From NCBI RefSeq assembly GCF_041146795.1, contig NC_135172.1, positions 35,387,623-35,451,622 on the forward strand: a stretch of DNA of 64,000 bases, in the 5' to 3' direction. Shown here in pieces: positions 1-17,400 of this stretch. The notes beneath the pieces are model-generated. The model was not told where the DNA came from and did no database searches. It saw nothing but the letters and a program-made list of their open reading frames with translations. Both the position numbers and the translations under genes were made by a program. The first letter of the stretch is position 1. The number at the start of each line of letters is the position of its first letter. The DNA is from Maylandia zebra (taxonomy: Eukaryota; Chordata; Actinopteri; Cichliformes; Cichlidae).

Positions 1-6412
<6,412 letters not shown>

Positions 6413-6660
6413 CTCTGTGGGCTCAGGGGAAACAGCGCAGCGCCAAACAAGTAAAAACGAGAGGAGACCTAAGTTTAGGAGTATCTGGATCGTTAAAGAA
6501 CACTTCAAATGAAATCCTCCTGTGCGCCTCCTGTTTTCTAACTCAGACTTACACTGAACCGGGTGCCCCGGGCAACGCCTCTAGCACCACGTCACATCGA
6601 ACCGCTGACGTGCAGATTGCGCCAGATCACATGTTCAGCGTAACTTTGTGCCCTCGGCAG
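6413..6660 (-). promoter_or_regulatory. Probable pcyt2 5'UTR and promoter
   Basis: GC-richer than its surroundings, directly upstream of the pcyt2 start codon. It contains two divergent TGACGTG motifs: CCACGTCA at 6587-6594 and TGACGTGC at 6606-6613, 11 bp apart. Such motifs fit CREB/ATF or UPRE-type sites. No TATA box was seen at a convincing distance. Confidence 0.5.
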
Positions 6661-6859
6661 TAACAAGTACCGCTGTGTGAGAAGCCAAGGGCGCCCACGC
6701 TAGATAAGTGATAATACACATTTAATCAACATGTAAACATTCACTGTGTACGTTACTGCTTTTTATAGCTTTAAGATTTACAGTGTAATGTCTTGATGCG
6801 TGTTCAATCATCCAGGTAAGTAAATCTCCAAAAGTTGATTCTGTTCATCTGGACGTAGC

Positions 6860-7048
6860 GTTTTTAGTGGGAGAAACGTTTCGTCACTCATCCAAGTGAC
6901 TTCTTCTGACTGCAAGTTTCCCCAACCTTATAAACACAACATTTGCATAATGACTGAAACCAGCCCACTGAAGGAACAATGGGCTGGGAGGTCAGTTCCT
7001 TCATTATAATTATGCAAATTCTCATGACCATTGATCAACAACCTCTGG
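6860..7048. mobile_element. Penelope-like repeat, left flank of a hAT insertion
   Basis: Contains ACGTTTCGTCACTCATCCAAGTGACTTCTTC and CTTATAAACACAACATTTGCATAATGACTGAAACCAGCCC, phrases typical of a common fish Penelope-associated repeat. It ends in ACCTCTGG, the target duplication of the neighbouring hAT-type element. Confidence 0.55.
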
Positions 7049-8733
7049 CAGGCACGTGCAGAGGGGGGGGGGGTGGCTAGAGGGGCTTGAGCACCCGCCC
7101 CTTTCCTGATGGGTGCCCAAAGTGCCCTTTTGTTGAGGCAACTTTTTAAAAAAAAAAATTATTATTTTTTTTTTTATGTGTGTGTGCGTGCGGAGTCCTG
7201 TCTGTGCCCCTCAACAATAATATTTAACTATTAATCACAGTTTTGCTAAATAAAAGGATCTGGCTTGCATCAGTCACATGATCACATTTAACCAATGATC
7301 GCCCTTGACGGCAGAACGCGCTGGTTACGAGCCGGGAACGAGCTCACAAAGAGCACGCGCATTTTTAGCGGTCCGGAGCTGTAGGAGAAACACAAGTTAA
7401 CTCAGAGACACAGACTGATGCGACAAAACCAGTAAGTAGGTGTACAGCGTACACTGTAGTGTATAGCACCCAGGAGTATTAGCTTATTACGTACACGTTG
7501 GTAAGCTGTCTTGTGGCAGCTGACGAACTGAAACAAACGAGCGTGCTGTGTGTGCAACAGCACGACAAACATTACCTGTCCTTTTATTAACTGCACAAGT
7601 AGTGCTGGTCATAGCTGCTGGCTACCTGTGTAAGGCTGTCATGGGTCTGTAGCTCTGTCACCGTTTTAGGGAACATATTTAGTTTTAAAGTATTTAGAAC
7701 ATATTTAGTTTTAAAGTAAGTTTCCGGGCTTTTCCTGCCTTTCTGGAGGGATTATATTTCACTAAAAAACGATCTAATATGCATGTCCACATAATAATTA
7801 TTATAATTATAATATATTAAAAAACACAAGCTGTATTTTAAAGAACATACATTAAGAAGCAGATTATATCAGATTTATATTTTAAATAAGACAAAATTTG
7901 GATTTTACAGCAGTAAAATTATTGTATCTCTACAGTTTAAAAATGTAATAAGCTTTGCCCCTGCACAGAGTGGATAGTGAAACAAATGGAATCATCATAA
8001 ATACATTATTTCATATTTATTACTTCCCCCTCCTCATTGCTTTATTATTGTAGCTCTAGTAATAAATATGTAAGGATTCTGGATCAGCACCATGATGCCC
8101 ATAGTATATACAGTATTCTGAAGAAGGTCTAAAATGTCACTGTGTGTGCGTGCATGTGTGTGTTTTATTTAGATGGATTTAAAAAAAATATATTACTCAT
8201 GATATAATATTGTCCAGACATGCCTGGTAAGGACATGAGGAGGAAACAGCAGGAGCTGTGTGAGGCTACTAAAGGCAGTGCTATAACATTTTTCTGTCAT
8301 CATTTTATTATAGATTAAGTGGAAGAGTTGTTAGGTGTGGATAATTAGATTATAGTTTATTGCAATAGCAAGTTGTGCCTTGTTCCCACATAGCAAGTGG
8401 AGAGTGATATATGAAATGATGGGATGGAAGGAAGAAGAGAAGCAAAGAGTGATTCACAGGCAGAGCCTAAATTATTTCTCACAGTTTTTTGCTGCCTTAT
8501 GGTTCCAAGCGCTGTCACCAATCTTTGCATTTTGTTATTATCTCATGACACTTGTTTAATCAGCTACCATCTCTCCTATGGACTTTTTAATGTCTACAGT
8601 CTCAGATCAACACAGCCCTGCCCTTCCCATATTAGATTCTTGATGAATGTGTGTTGTTGTTATTCAGCCTGGTTCAATGTGCCCCTTTTTAACTTTGAGC
8701 ACCCGCCCCTTTAAACCTGTCTGCACGGCCCTG
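7049..8733. mobile_element. Non-autonomous hAT-type DNA transposon, 1685 bp
   Basis: Flanked by a perfect 8-bp direct repeat ACCTCTGG (7041-7048 and 8734-8741), the hAT target-site length. Its termini are inverted: it starts CAGGCACGTGCAGA and its right end, reversed, reads CAGGGCCGTGCAGACAGG. A subterminal GAGCACCCGCCCCTTT occurs at both ends, in direct orientation. No transposase-like reading frame was found. Confidence 0.8.
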
Positions 8734-8741
8734 ACCTCTGG

Positions 8742-9130
8742 CGAAGCGGATGGCACAACACAGAAGAGCCACCTCGTCAGGCCAGGACGCAGTCTATTTA
8801 CACCTACAGGCCAGTGGACACTTTCAATGATGAGGATGTACACATCCTGGACAGGGAGGAAAGCTGGTTGGAGGGCAGACTCAAGGAGTCCATTTACGTG
8901 AAAAGGGAAAGACCATCTCTGTATCGAGGAGGGGGACTAAGGGTACATCTTTCGCCATCTTACAATTGCAGCCATTCCCCAACTCTCTGTGAATGGTACT
9001 CATGGCCATTGATCAGTGGAAATGGTCTCAGTGGAAGTGGGATTGTATTAAGAAGCCATTTTAAGGAAGTGAAACATGGAGAAAAAGCTGGTTTTCAGTG
9101 GCAACAGGTCTGATGAAGTGATGAGTCCAA
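8742..9130 (+). pseudogene. Penelope-like element, GIY-YIG endonuclease C-terminal fragment
   Basis: One plus-strand frame (from about 8745) gives RMAQHRRATSSGQDAVY and stops near 8829; the adjacent frame continues FNDEDVHILDREESW, KESIYVKRERPSL and GGGLRVHLSPSYN. This is the C-terminal GIY-YIG-type endonuclease block seen in fish Penelope-like retroelements. The frame break lies around 8818-8828. The copy is split from its left part by the hAT-type insertion at 7049-8733. Non-functional relic. Confidence 0.65.
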
Positions 9131-9133
9131 ATA

Positions 9134-9575
9134 CGATTGTTTTTATTTAACCAATCAGCAGTATGTTCAGAGGAGCTCAGGAGAGAGGTACAGTTTTCCT
9201 ATCCAGGAGCACTTTTGCTGACAGTGTGTTTGACAGCGATGAATGGATTGGCCTCCTGCACCTCAATGTTATTGAAGCAGTATTTTGGGGGAAGAAAAAT
9301 TTTGCCCAAAATCGCCATGAAACATATTTTACTGGGATAAAGATATTAGTCATACACCACTTCACATCAGCATTTGCTTAGAGAGTTCAGGCTGTGCTGA
9401 AGAATAAAAGTAATCCTACTAAATATTGACTTTCAAGCTCATTAGAGTTGTACAAACTGTTTTTGGATTAGATACAGCATTTTCATTTCTGTTTGCACCC
9501 ATTTCCTATTTTGTATAGAATTATACACAACCTACAAAGGCAATAGGATAAGTTAGAGCACCAAATCAGATATGG
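9134..9575. other. Intergenic gap between transposon nest and sirt7 3' end
   Basis: AT-rich sequence with short open frames only. No gene, RNA or clear repeat recognised. Confidence 0.6.
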
Positions 9576-12371
9576 TTTCTTTATTTTTATCAAACAAATG
9601 GTAGCAGAAAGAAAATTCATTGCATCATGATTTATTTTCTCACAAATACATCTTTGCGTGTGAGAGAAAAGAAATACAGCAAAAACCAACGAGGCTTCAC
9701 ATTCAGGTTTAGCACTGGTTTGAGTTTTAGGAATGCCGACACTAGCTTATCAAAGACAGCCTGCACTTTTTTTAATAATGTGTAACACTATACCAGACAT
9801 TATGAGACTGTTGACACTAAAGGTTCTTCCTGAGATAAAATAACAGATACAATGACTCTGGCTGCTGTTTCCAATCACTTAAGCAAACAGTAATTTAACT
9901 CAAAACTCAGCTTACCTTCCTATGCTGTAAACAAAAATCATTTTTTTTATTAATAAAAAAAAAAAAAAAAAAATCACACTAAAGTTTAAACGTAAACAAA
10001 TGTAATACAGTAGCGGCTGTACTAACCAGCCTGCATACCTGAGGAAGGATTACAGCAGAGTCAAGGGCAGCACACAATAATTAAGTACGGCCAACATAAA
10101 CCTTCAAAATAAACATCAACACAAAGATGCCATGTTTTTAAAAAAAGGGAAGTCTTGAACATATGAAAAACAAACACTACAAAAATATATTCTACTATAA
10201 TCAGTACATGTGTAAAAGATAGAAAAGCATAATTCAAAATGGACTTTTGCTTAAGCTGCTGTTGTTATCTGCCACTCATGTTCTTCTGATGATACAGTAT
10301 TTATGAAGTACTCTACCCTCAGATATCCATGTTTTAATACATCATGGTCATACTACACCAGCAGAGCGTAAATTAGACACTGTAGAGCCCAACCGATGCA
10401 GGAATACGAGCTACACCAATATTTGGTGATATTATTTCCCCTTTCAGACACATAAAACAAAGACTTTTCTAACATTTGTCATTTTTTATGAAGACTTACT
10501 AGGATAATATTTAAAAATAATTCTGTTTTGTTCCAGTAAGCCAGGAATTACTTGTTTACCCCCCACCTTTACTCAGATCAGCTGGCTGTGTTTGTGGGAA
10601 ATGCAGATACTGATATTGGTGATATCAATCAGGCTCTAAGAAGCACCCGTTACCAGTCTGGTTAAAACACCTGAAATGGTGTCAAAAGTGATCCATTCAC
10701 AAAAAAAACAAACCAAACCCCTACAGGACCTCATTTTCTGACACGTTTTAAGACCTTTCTTGTCAGTTTTTGTAAAAGAAAAAAAAAAGAAAAGAAAAAA
10801 AACATCCTAGCCACACTGAGCTAAAATTTGGCTCCGTCTAACCCAGCTGGCTTAGCTGCCATGAACACAAAAACATAACAAACTGCAGCTGCTTAACAAA
10901 ACCCTGCTCTGAACCCAGGTATCACTCTAAAGTGTACGCTGTACAACACGACAGTTCAGTGCAGTGTGCCATTTTCCTAATGGCAAGGAAACAATCCTAC
11001 AAAACAACACCCCAGAAGCTTCAAGTCCAACTTTCCATCATCACAGGACTGAAACTTGAATCTCTTGATGGGATAAACTGCTGGCAGTGACCAAAAAGTT
11101 CACAATGTCCTGTCAGTCACGCAACTTTTTTCTTCTTCTGCCTTCCTTTGCCGTACCCTCGTCCGAACCAGCCGCCCTGCACAGATGTGGGTTTCTGCTC
11201 CTCGGGGTCATCTGAGCAGTCATTTTGATCATTGGGAGGTGCTACGACCTCACGAGAGTGGCTTTGCACCTCTTCAAGCTGCAGAGGTGTAGCCAGAGTG
11301 AAGATGGGATCGTCTGCCCTGATAAAAAAAAAAAAACAATGAGGAGAACTCAGGGCAGTGAACAATTCAGCTAAATTGTTTTCTTTGTAATTTTCCATCT
11401 GTATCTGAATGACAGATTTTATATCAATAAGCCAATATTATTTACATCATCTGTGTTTGATGGGCGTTATCATCCTACCTGTTATATGCAGGAATCTGAA
11501 GGTTCAGCTCCTCCATGAGGAGTCTCATGACATCGTCACACTTGCCGTGAATTTTCAGCACAGCCAGATCATCTTTTGGTGTCCACTAAAACAAAAACGC
11601 CAGTGCATAATGAACCACTGAGCATTCAGAACTTTACCCGCATCTCATCTATTTATCTGCATGTTTTTCACCTATACTGAAAAAAATTAAATGTACCTGA
11701 AGGTTGACAATGTAGAGTTTGGGCCTTTTGCTTGCTGGTCTGTTCATGCACCACAGAGAAGTGTATTTCTTCAGCACCTGAAAGAGCAAGAGGCAGTACA
11801 AAGGGAAACCACTCGTCAAAATAGAGGTTCCTTTAAAAAGTTAATAAAGCCATATAGCTGGAATTTAACTGTCCTACTACTTGATTTCTGCTTCTTTCAC
11901 ACAGTGTTACGTCCCTCTGCAAAAACTCTTTAATTTAACCATTTTGCCTCTGTCTCCTTTTTCTGACCCGGACACATTTTGTTACTTCCCCCTCATCACC
12001 TAGACCCCTTTCAGGGGAACGTAACACACAGTAAAATGAATAAATGGGTTTTTCCCTCTTCACAAATGGAAATACATCAAAAAATATTTGGGTTTTTTTT
12101 TATATTGTACATATATTTAGACTATATTATAAGGTTTAAGGTAAACTTTAACTTATATACTGGTCTACTGCATGAAAACCAGAACCAGGAGGAGTTAGCT
12201 GTCCATGTAAACAGTACAATTAAAGTACTGTGTTGTTAAAAATGAAGTCAATATTGCCATTATTACAACTCAAATGTAGTTATAAATTAACTCGCAGTAG
12301 TAACTGATAAGTTCTTCATACTTTTTCTCTGCATTTACCTGAAATACAACTGCTAATGAGAGCTGTTGGAT

Positions 12372-12407
<36 letters not shown>

Positions 12408-15400
12408 GCAAGTGAAATAAAAGAAAACTGAGTTGGCAGGACAAGGGGAACCCTTTGTCTAAGGAGCTTGGAAAGAAAAGCGTCTGGACTTCTTTAAGTT
12501 GCTGGAAGACATTTCACCTCTAATCCGAGAAGCTTCTTCAGTTCTAGGGTCAAATGGTGGAGAGTCCCAGATTTAAGTTGTGTGGGAGTGTGGGAACCCT
12601 TCTTTGCATCATAATATGATTTTAAAAAAACTACTAACTGAATAATAACAGAGGCTGTGACCTTTTGAATGCTCCAGGATCATTAATAACCAGGAGACAC
12701 TAAAGGTGCACATGACTGAGTTACTGGGGAAATCTACACCGCAGCTCTGCTCTAGTCTGCATGCCAAGTATCGTTTGGCAAGAGGCATCCATCAGAGTAT
12801 GAATGTGTGTGAATGTTAGACAGAAAGCACTTACAGAGAAAAAGCTTAGACAAAAGTGCTTGTGCGAATGGGTGTGAATGGCTAAATGAGACAAGTTGTG
12901 TAAAGCACTTTGAGTACTGTGCTAGAGTAGAAAAGCGCTATATACGAACCATTTTACCATTACCGCAAACCCCCGTGAAACCCTACAGTGTAACCTGACG
13001 ATGCAGCTCTCTAGAAATGTAACAATGCAGCTCGCAACTACTGTGATCTGTTCACTACCATCAATCCCTCTTTTCTCACCACAGTTTTTGTATGTGGTCT
13101 AGCAAAAACTAACCACAACAAAAAGTGGAGACCCAGTAGGGAAAATAGACCCAGCATTTCATTTGTTTCTATTGGCTGGCACAGCATACGTAGGTTACGT
13201 CGCAGGCTCTTCAAAGATTCCCTGCAGAAGTCCAAATCAGGCCTTAGGGTTTATCGTCACTTTACTGTGGGCTCAAATCTTGTTTGGACTGCTCAGTTTT
13301 ACGCAAACTCGATGTCTGTTCTTGAGGGCACATGCTGTTTAACTGGTATAAAACTGTACAGTGTATGCAACCTAACCCAGATTACATTTACAGACTCCGA
13401 CAGCTTTATAAATCCTACCTTCAGACTGGAGCCTAAACAGAGTATAACATCCGCCATCTTGGCAGCTTCTGTTGCTCCCCTCCAGTTGAGAGGCTGCTCG
13501 AGGGTCCCACGTTCCCCGAAGTGCACTATGGTGTCTCTCAGTTCGGCGCCACAGTGGCTGCACTTCCGTCCCGTCCCATGGCGGTGTAGCGACGTCCGCT
13601 CGGTCACATCAAATAAACGCACGTACTCCCTGACCGGGGAGCAGGACGTGCACACCTACCGACAGAAGGGAAACCCAGCGTTTCAGAGCAGTTTAAACTC
13701 TCTGAATAAAGAGTTTGAGGCCAGTAAGAAATGTATTATAATGTTTATCAATTCATGTTTTACATTTAATCCTGCTGCACACACATCTAATGTTAGGGCT
13801 TCTTCTACTCTTTCAACTTTTAGTGTTCACTCATCCATGCATGCTTTACACTGCTGATGCAATTCACTTCTACATTTCAAATTTCTTTATTCAATTACTC
13901 AATTCAGAGACCTTTACTAATCCCAAGCCTGGAAATTTTAAAGGATAAGAGCAGTCAGAGACTGCATAACTTTGCCTGAGGCTGAAAATTCCCTCCACAC
14001 CATGAATGAATCAAATCCCTGCATCCAGGAAAGATATCTGGATCGGGATTAGTTTGTCATATCTTTCTCAATAACATCACAATGACATCTCACAGCAATT
14101 TTGGCCCCTCTCACATTGGTCTGCAATCCTTTTAAAAAACATATTTACTTAATGTCTGGATCACCTCTAACAGTTAATCACTTAGCCTGAGCTCTTGTAA
14201 TATTCTCATGCAAATCCCTGCCATTTGCATAAAAATATTTGGTCAGGACTGCACAGACACTAAATGACGAGGCAGCCAGTGATGGGAGCACACAAATGAC
14301 ATTAAACGGGCCTATGTGGAGAGTCGAGCAGCAATTTAAGCAGCGTGTGTGATGGCTCTTGAAAGGCAAGATTAACCTCCAGCGCTTTTAAGACGTGATG
14401 CACCTGAGAAATATTTTTTGATGCGAAACAAACACGTCTGGATCTGTAGGGGATTAGGCTTAGATGCTGTTTTTAGAAACATCACAGCAAATTCTTTCCA
14501 GGCTTTCTACAAAGTCTAAGAACTGAGGATCCGTGGTTCTTACCTCAATAAACATGTTTCCATGGAGTTCAGAGAGGGCGTGTCTGGGCAGACCGCTACG
14601 CAGGTGGAGTCCATCGCAGTTCTGAGACACAACGTGCTTAACCTTTACACAGAGCAAACAAAGACAGAACATGAAGCACTGCCTTTAAATGTGATGCGAG
14701 CAGAGATGCTACAAGGAGGAGACGCAGCACCTGGGTAAACTGAGGTAATATTCTGTAACGCTAAAGAAGGACGCTGTCCTGTCCTTATCAATGCCAGACC
14801 AGGAAACACAAATAGCCAATTATGTTTCAGGTGTGTGTGTCACATCTGCTTGTTATCATAGTAAAATTCTGGTAAATGTAGCTATTGTTTTTCTTGGCTA
14901 ACCTTATTAAAATCCTTCTAGAATAAGTTGTCATTTTTGGAACATCCTGGAAGTTATTTTGAAGCTTCTGTCGGAATGACTGGAATAAGTCAGAATAACT
15001 GGAAAAAGTAAATAACGTTTTTAACTTGAAGCTTTTTTTTTTTTTTTTAATTATTGGATTTAACGGATGAGTCTTTAGATGCTGTTTTTATGTCGCAGTA
15101 ACCATTGAAACTGAAGTTACAAATCTCTAATCACTCATTTAAATGGAAATTCAAATATGTTTTTGGACTTTGGTGTGACATACCAGCTTTTCCTTATGAA
15201 GCATCTTAATGCACATGTGCGTGAGCGTCGGCTCCGCTTTACTCAGGTCTGACGAGCTGTTTGTAAAGAAACGCAGAGATAAATCAAACAACACACTAGG
15301 GGAGAGTAATACATATATTTCATACCACAGTAAAGACTCTGTATCTCACCTAATGGCCCGACCCTTCTGTAGCTGCGTCCATACCCCGTTAGGGCCCCTG

Positions 15401-17260
15401 TAGTCAGGGATAGAAGCTGCCTGAAATTACAGACGACGTCAGTTTTGTGAAAGTTTAAAAAAGAAAAGTAAGGCGAAAATGAAGAGGAAGAGTTTAAGAT
15501 ACCGTGCTGATACCGGCTCCGGTGTAAACCACCAGGTGACTGGCTTGTTTGACTGCTACAGCGAGCTGCCTGACTTTATTTTTCAGCTCATCAACACCAT
15601 CAAATACCTGAAAAAGACATCAGAGCTGTACTGAAGACCATTAGAGCTTCAAAAATAATCAGAAATAGACTGTTTGCCTGGAGAGTGGGTCAGGGAGTGA
15701 CGGTGGTTTGCATCTGATTTTTTTAAACCATGACAAAATAATGTAAAATGATCACTGAAGGGAGGAAGTCCAAGCAAAAGAAGCAGTTTTATTTTTTAAA
15801 ATCATGCAGTAAACTACTGTACGTTTCACTCTGAAGCCTCGCTGCCCTCTCACAGCAGAGAGAGCTAGACGCCGTCACAACAGCAGGAGGACTCTTTCAC
15901 CCAACCATGATCTTTAATGAAACTTTTTTTAATCACCACAAATACTTCTAAGAGAGGAAGTTTTCTACCTTCTACCTTGCTTTAGCCTACTAGGAATAAC
16001 CCTTGAAGCTCTTTTCTGAACGAAGTGGTTTTTACCATATTTCAGACCTGCTTATAGAACAAAATGACTGGGTTTTCATCAGAAATGGGTGAGGGTGGAC
16101 TCTACCTATGCAGCTGACCTTCATAAACTATTCTAGTGGTTGTCAAACTCAAACCAGAGTATATTGGTACTGCGGTGTCAATACATGTCATTAAGGGTAC
16201 AGAGGATCTTGTCAAATGTCGTCTTTAGGGGGGAAAGAGTTAAACCACGTTTGGTGCAGCTCCTCAGTTCATACTTTGGCTACGTCTAGGATTACAAACC
16301 AACAAAAATAGCTGCTAACATTTTTTCTGGGCTCTTTGAGAGATACTGCTTCTGGGTGTATGTGTGCGTGTGTTAACTCTTATTGAGTTAACACACGCAC
16401 ACATGGGTAGATGTTGAGCCCTCATACTGCTCCTCCATGAGCAATCCATGAGGACCCGAGTGGTAGCTCAGGAGGCCAATGGTTCAATCTCTGGCTCCTC
16501 CAGTCTGCATTTTGACTTATCCATGGGTACTGAAGCTCGAATTGAGCCTGCTGCATCCATCAGAGTGTGAGTATATGTGTGAAAAGTGTAAAAAGGTGCT
16601 TAGGTGTAAGAAATTAATGTGTGTGATTGGGCAAATGAAGCTTTTAGTGCCCACTTAGAGCAGAACAGCACTATATGAGTACCAGTGCATTTACCAGAAT
16701 GGTTTTAGTCCTTTTGTATTTACTACAGTTTGTGCACAAAGAGCGACTACCATTCAACCTCTCTGAGTCTTCACACAATCAACCCAGAAACCTGCTGCCT
16801 CCACGTCTGTTCTGAAGTTGTCCCACTAGCTGACAAACCAACCTTAGCAGGCCAGCCTCTCTGGGCCGGAGTCTCACCTCTTCCTGCTTCCTCTTGAGCA
16901 CATTTCTGCGGACTTGTCTCTTGCAGAGCTCCTCCACAGTGTCTCTGTGCAGCAGCAGAGCAGCGGCCTCCTCCTCTGACCGCTGAGACTCCGGTTTTTT
17001 CAGGACCCGCCCGACCTGCGGGAGGAGGACAGAGGGACCGGGTAAGCCTCACAATGGACACAGCAAACATGAGCTAGTCTAGCCTGCTAGCTGTAAATGT
17101 GCATGTTTTCCCCCTCTCACCAGTCTGAAGACCTCCCTCTCGCTCTCCCGCTGTAGTATTTTAGCCTTACTCAAAGCTTTCCTTTGAGTCCGAGAAGAAA
17201 CACCGGCGTCCTGCTCTTCCGCCATCCTGTTTTCAATCAGCTGACGAGAAGACGTTTATT
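9560..17260 (-). CDS. sirt7: Sirtuin 7, NAD-dependent protein deacylase (complete)
   Basis: Nuclear/nucleolar class IV sirtuin; in mammals it deacetylates H3K18 and acts on rDNA transcription. Ten coding exons: 17121-17225, 16878-17015, 15503-15607, 15350-15420, 15184-15256, 14544-14642, 13419-13655, 11697-11777, 11479-11585, 11117-11318. Phases agree and give 405 aa (human 400). Visible: NAD-binding [10 protein letters not shown] (about 107-116) plus [24 protein letters not shown] (170-181); catalytic His191 in ELHGN; Zn cysteines 199, 202, 229, 232; HFGERGTL and LCLGSSLKV; basic C-terminus [19 protein letters not shown] as in the mammalian nucleolar signal. The start ATG is the only one leading into the conserved frame. 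The gene span includes estimated UTRs; coding bounds are 11117-17225. ccp110 ends just upstream on the same strand. Confidence 0.96.
9580..9585 (-). terminator. Candidate poly(A) signal of sirt7
   Basis: AATAAA on the minus strand, 1.5 kb past the sirt7 stop codon. The strength of the downstream element was not assessed; other signals may be used. Confidence 0.4.
10383..10638. mobile_element. Possible decayed hAT-like MITE
   Basis: Starts TAGAGCCCAACCGATGCAGG and ends GATATCAATCAGGCTCTA, imperfect inverted ends like the common fish repeat that begins AGGGCTCAACCGATA. No clear target duplication. Confidence 0.4.
11117..11318 (-). CDS. sirt7: sirt7 coding exon 10, stop codon
   Basis: Encodes [19 protein letters not shown], an acidic stretch, and the basic tail [19 protein letters not shown] followed by TGA (11117-11119). 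ATCAG acceptor. Confidence 0.94.
11479..11585 (-). CDS. sirt7: sirt7 coding exon 9
   Basis: Encodes [18 protein letters not shown] then [23 protein letters not shown] acceptor, GTAGGAT donor, phase 2 end. Confidence 0.94.
11697..11777 (-). CDS. sirt7: sirt7 coding exon 8
   Basis: Encodes [19 protein letters not shown] then KLYIVNLQ, the end of the Rossmann fold. TTTCAG acceptor, GTACATT donor. Confidence 0.94.
12450..12600. mobile_element. Penelope-associated repeat fragment
   Basis: Contains AGCGTCTGGACTTCTTTAAGTTGCTGGAAGACATTTCACC and AGAAGCTTCTTCAGTTCTAGGGTCAAATGGTGGAGAGTCCCAG, phrases shared by many fish genomic repeats of Penelope type. It lies in the sirt7 intron between exons 7 and 8. 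Confidence 0.5.
12710..12965 (+). mobile_element. SINE with L2-like tail, decayed
   Basis: Plus-strand GAATGGGTGTGAATGGCTAAATGAGACAAGTTGTGTAAAGCACTTTGAGTACTG and GAAAAGCGCTATATACGAACCATTTACCA tail, typical of fish tRNA-SINE/LINE pairs. The tRNA head is not clear. Confidence 0.6.
13419..13655 (-). CDS. sirt7: sirt7 coding exon 7 (zinc module)
   Basis: Encodes the Zn-binding CTSC...KCSHCG module, [14 protein letters not shown] and [11 protein letters not shown]; 79 codons. GTAG acceptor, GTAGGAT donor. Confidence 0.95.
14544..14642 (-). CDS. sirt7: sirt7 coding exon 6 (catalytic His)
   Basis: Encodes [18 protein letters not shown] and [11 protein letters not shown]. Holds the QNxD motif and the catalytic His191. 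AAAG acceptor, GTAAGAA donor, 33 codons. Confidence 0.95.
15184..15256 (-). CDS. sirt7: sirt7 coding exon 5
   Basis: Encodes [19 protein letters not shown] then HKEKL. ACAG acceptor, GTATGTC donor; completes the phase-2 codon from exon 4. Confidence 0.94.
15350..15420 (-). CDS. sirt7: sirt7 coding exon 4
   Basis: Encodes [23 protein letters not shown], the cofactor-binding loop of the sirtuin core. TTTCAG acceptor, GTGAGAT donor, phase 2 end. Confidence 0.94.
15503..15607 (-). CDS. sirt7: sirt7 coding exon 3 (NAD-binding GAG motif)
   Basis: Encodes [19 protein letters not shown] then [13 protein letters not shown], the first NAD-binding motif (residues 110-116). TTTCAG acceptor, GTATCTT donor, 35 codons. 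Confidence 0.95.
15985..16210. repeat. Low-copy interspersed repeat, copy B
   Basis: Second copy of the repeat at 3140-3360, same strand, diverged by eye to roughly two thirds identity. It lies in sirt7 intron 2. Confidence 0.7.
16360..16404. repeat. Perfect inverted repeat, 20-bp stems, 5-nt loop
   Basis: Left arm 16360-16379 begins ATGTGTGCGTG and ends TTAACTC; right arm 16385-16404 is its exact reverse complement; the loop is TTATT. It lies in sirt7 intron 2 next to a SINE. Confidence 0.9.
16440..16700 (+). mobile_element. tRNA-derived SINE
   Basis: The plus strand has TGGTAGCTCAGGAGGC (A-box-like) and GGTTCAATCTC (B-box-like), then CCATCAGAGTGTGAGTATATGTG and a GCACTATATGAGTACCAGTGCATTTACCA tail. 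Decayed, intronic. Confidence 0.6.
16878..17015 (-). CDS. sirt7: sirt7 coding exon 2
   Basis: Encodes [20 protein letters not shown] to VLKRKQEE, 46 codons, helical charged N-terminal region before the catalytic core. CGCAG acceptor, GTGAGAC donor. Confidence 0.92.
17121..17225 (-). CDS. sirt7: sirt7 coding exon 1
   Basis: [20 protein letters not shown]..., basic N-terminal extension, 35 codons, ends in FRL with a GTGAGAG donor, phase 0. Confidence 0.92.
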
Positions 17261-17400
17261 CAAAACAAAGCTCATAGCACCAGATACAACCGGAAGCGGA
17301 AGTTAAAAAAGAAACCGGGCGGGAGCCGGGAACACCGCCCCCTGCCGGTGGGAGTCTGTACTTTCCCTCAATTTCACACCTCACATCAACAACTCAGTGT
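17226..17400 (-). promoter_or_regulatory. sirt7 promoter, tandem ETS sites
   Basis: GC-rich and TATA-less. Two ETS-type CGGAAG cores follow each other on the plus strand (17291-17296 and 17297-17303). It must be very compact, because the ccp110 poly(A) signal is at 17408-17413. Confidence 0.55.

Larger units (their letters stand above)
9560..11116 (-). other. Probable sirt7 3'UTR
   Basis: AT-rich run after the sirt7 stop. A minus-strand AATAAA signal at 9580-9585 is the best end-point seen; the exact end is uncertain. It contains a likely decayed hAT-like MITE at 10383-10638. Confidence 0.45.

Noticed and set aside
13267..13857. 196-codon plus-strand frame
   Set aside because: It is antisense to sirt7 exon 7 and its flanks; no conserved protein in this frame.
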